From contig JAKSYS010000563.1 of NCBI GenBank assembly GCA_022925895.1, positions 1-41,739 of the forward strand: a DNA stretch of 41,739 nt, in the 5' to 3' direction. The position numbers and the translations under genes were made by a program. Source of the DNA: Fragilaria crotonensis (lineage: Eukaryota > Bacillariophyta > Fragilariophyceae > Fragilariales > Fragilariaceae). The notes beneath the pieces were generated by a model. The model saw only the letters and a list, made by a program, of their open reading frames with translations, made no database searches and was not told where the DNA came from. Below are positions 41,521 to 41,739 of this stretch, piece after piece; position 1 is the stretch's first letter, and each line of letters begins with the position of its first letter.

Positions 41521-41739
41521 GCAAGGTGTTGTCAAAGTTGCTCGGGCTCAAGGGCAGAGAGGGTTTGCGAAAGGCAATGAATGATGACATGAGATGTCTT
41601 TCGCACTGAGGAGCGAATGTGTTTCAGTTGTTGCGAAAATAGACTAAAACGAGTTTTCAGGATCGCCCAAACCATACTCTAGTAGAATACATACTACGTA
41701 CTCACGTATGTCACAAGCAGCAATGGGGAGACTCAACCA
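41521..41739. other. Window end, nothing recognised
   Basis: No ORF or repeat supported after the tandem array. If P2 is a discrete element, its right terminus may lie here or beyond the window. Confidence 0.4.

Noticed and set aside
40781-41590. Long ORFs on both strands (about 250 codons) over the window end
   Set aside because: They cross a 174/176-bp tandem array, switch frame from copy to copy and have no domain; artefacts of a repeat with few stops.

Overview
The window looks like a repeat-dense accessory region of a eukaryotic nuclear genome, most probably a diatom or another stramenopile. This is inferred from a GT-AG intron inside a kinase gene, from reverse transcriptases of a type I associate with diatoms (FDNDAS / GTGQGSG / FVDD motifs with a C-terminal RNase H), from a diatom-type Gag fragment, and from Plavaka/KDZ-like transposases. 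I ran no searches; family names rest on motifs read by eye.

Layout. 129-1106 is a ubiquitin-head RING protein gene broken by one in-frame TAA. 1506-2105 is a hAT-type non-autonomous element with an 8-bp target duplication. 2820-14224 is a nest of retrotransposons. A minus-strand copy (E) was split in its RNase H region by a plus-strand copy (A, 3434-13278) flanked by a 20-bp target-site duplication. A was itself invaded by four insertions, each with its own duplication: an 835-bp unknown (F), a 4.9-kb copy (B), a 347-bp 3' end (C) and a 73-bp 3' tail (D). A degraded Gag fragment lies beyond E. 15107-17781 is an ankyrin / protein kinase / RING-like gene with one clear intron and a frameshifted C-terminus. 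20532-22306 (minus) is a frameshifted ZZ-zinc-finger gene with three copies of a cysteine motif. 22798-24810 is a second hAT-type element containing two further elements, one of them with a G-quadruplex-rich core. 24819-27827 is non-coding, with direct repeats, a 478-bp tandem duplication and a 52-bp-arm hairpin.

27828-41520 appears to hold two transposon units. Unit P1 (27.8-34.6 kb) has a plus-strand degraded polyprotein-like gene (GNAT, Ulp1-like protease, papain-like protease domains) running tail-to-tail into a minus-strand transposase relic. Unit P2 (35.2-41.5 kb) has a nearly intact plus-strand transposase running tail-to-tail into a minus-strand 2-oxoglutarate/Fe(II) dioxygenase-like gene. 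In both units the two stop codons overlap or nearly coincide. The two transposases are head-to-head across a spacer with three 60-bp repeats, and a 175-bp tandem array lies upstream of the dioxygenase gene.

Almost every gene carries frameshifts or stops. Either the region is a graveyard of decaying genes and transposons, or the assembly has residual indel errors. The transposase at 35190 is the best preserved long ORF.
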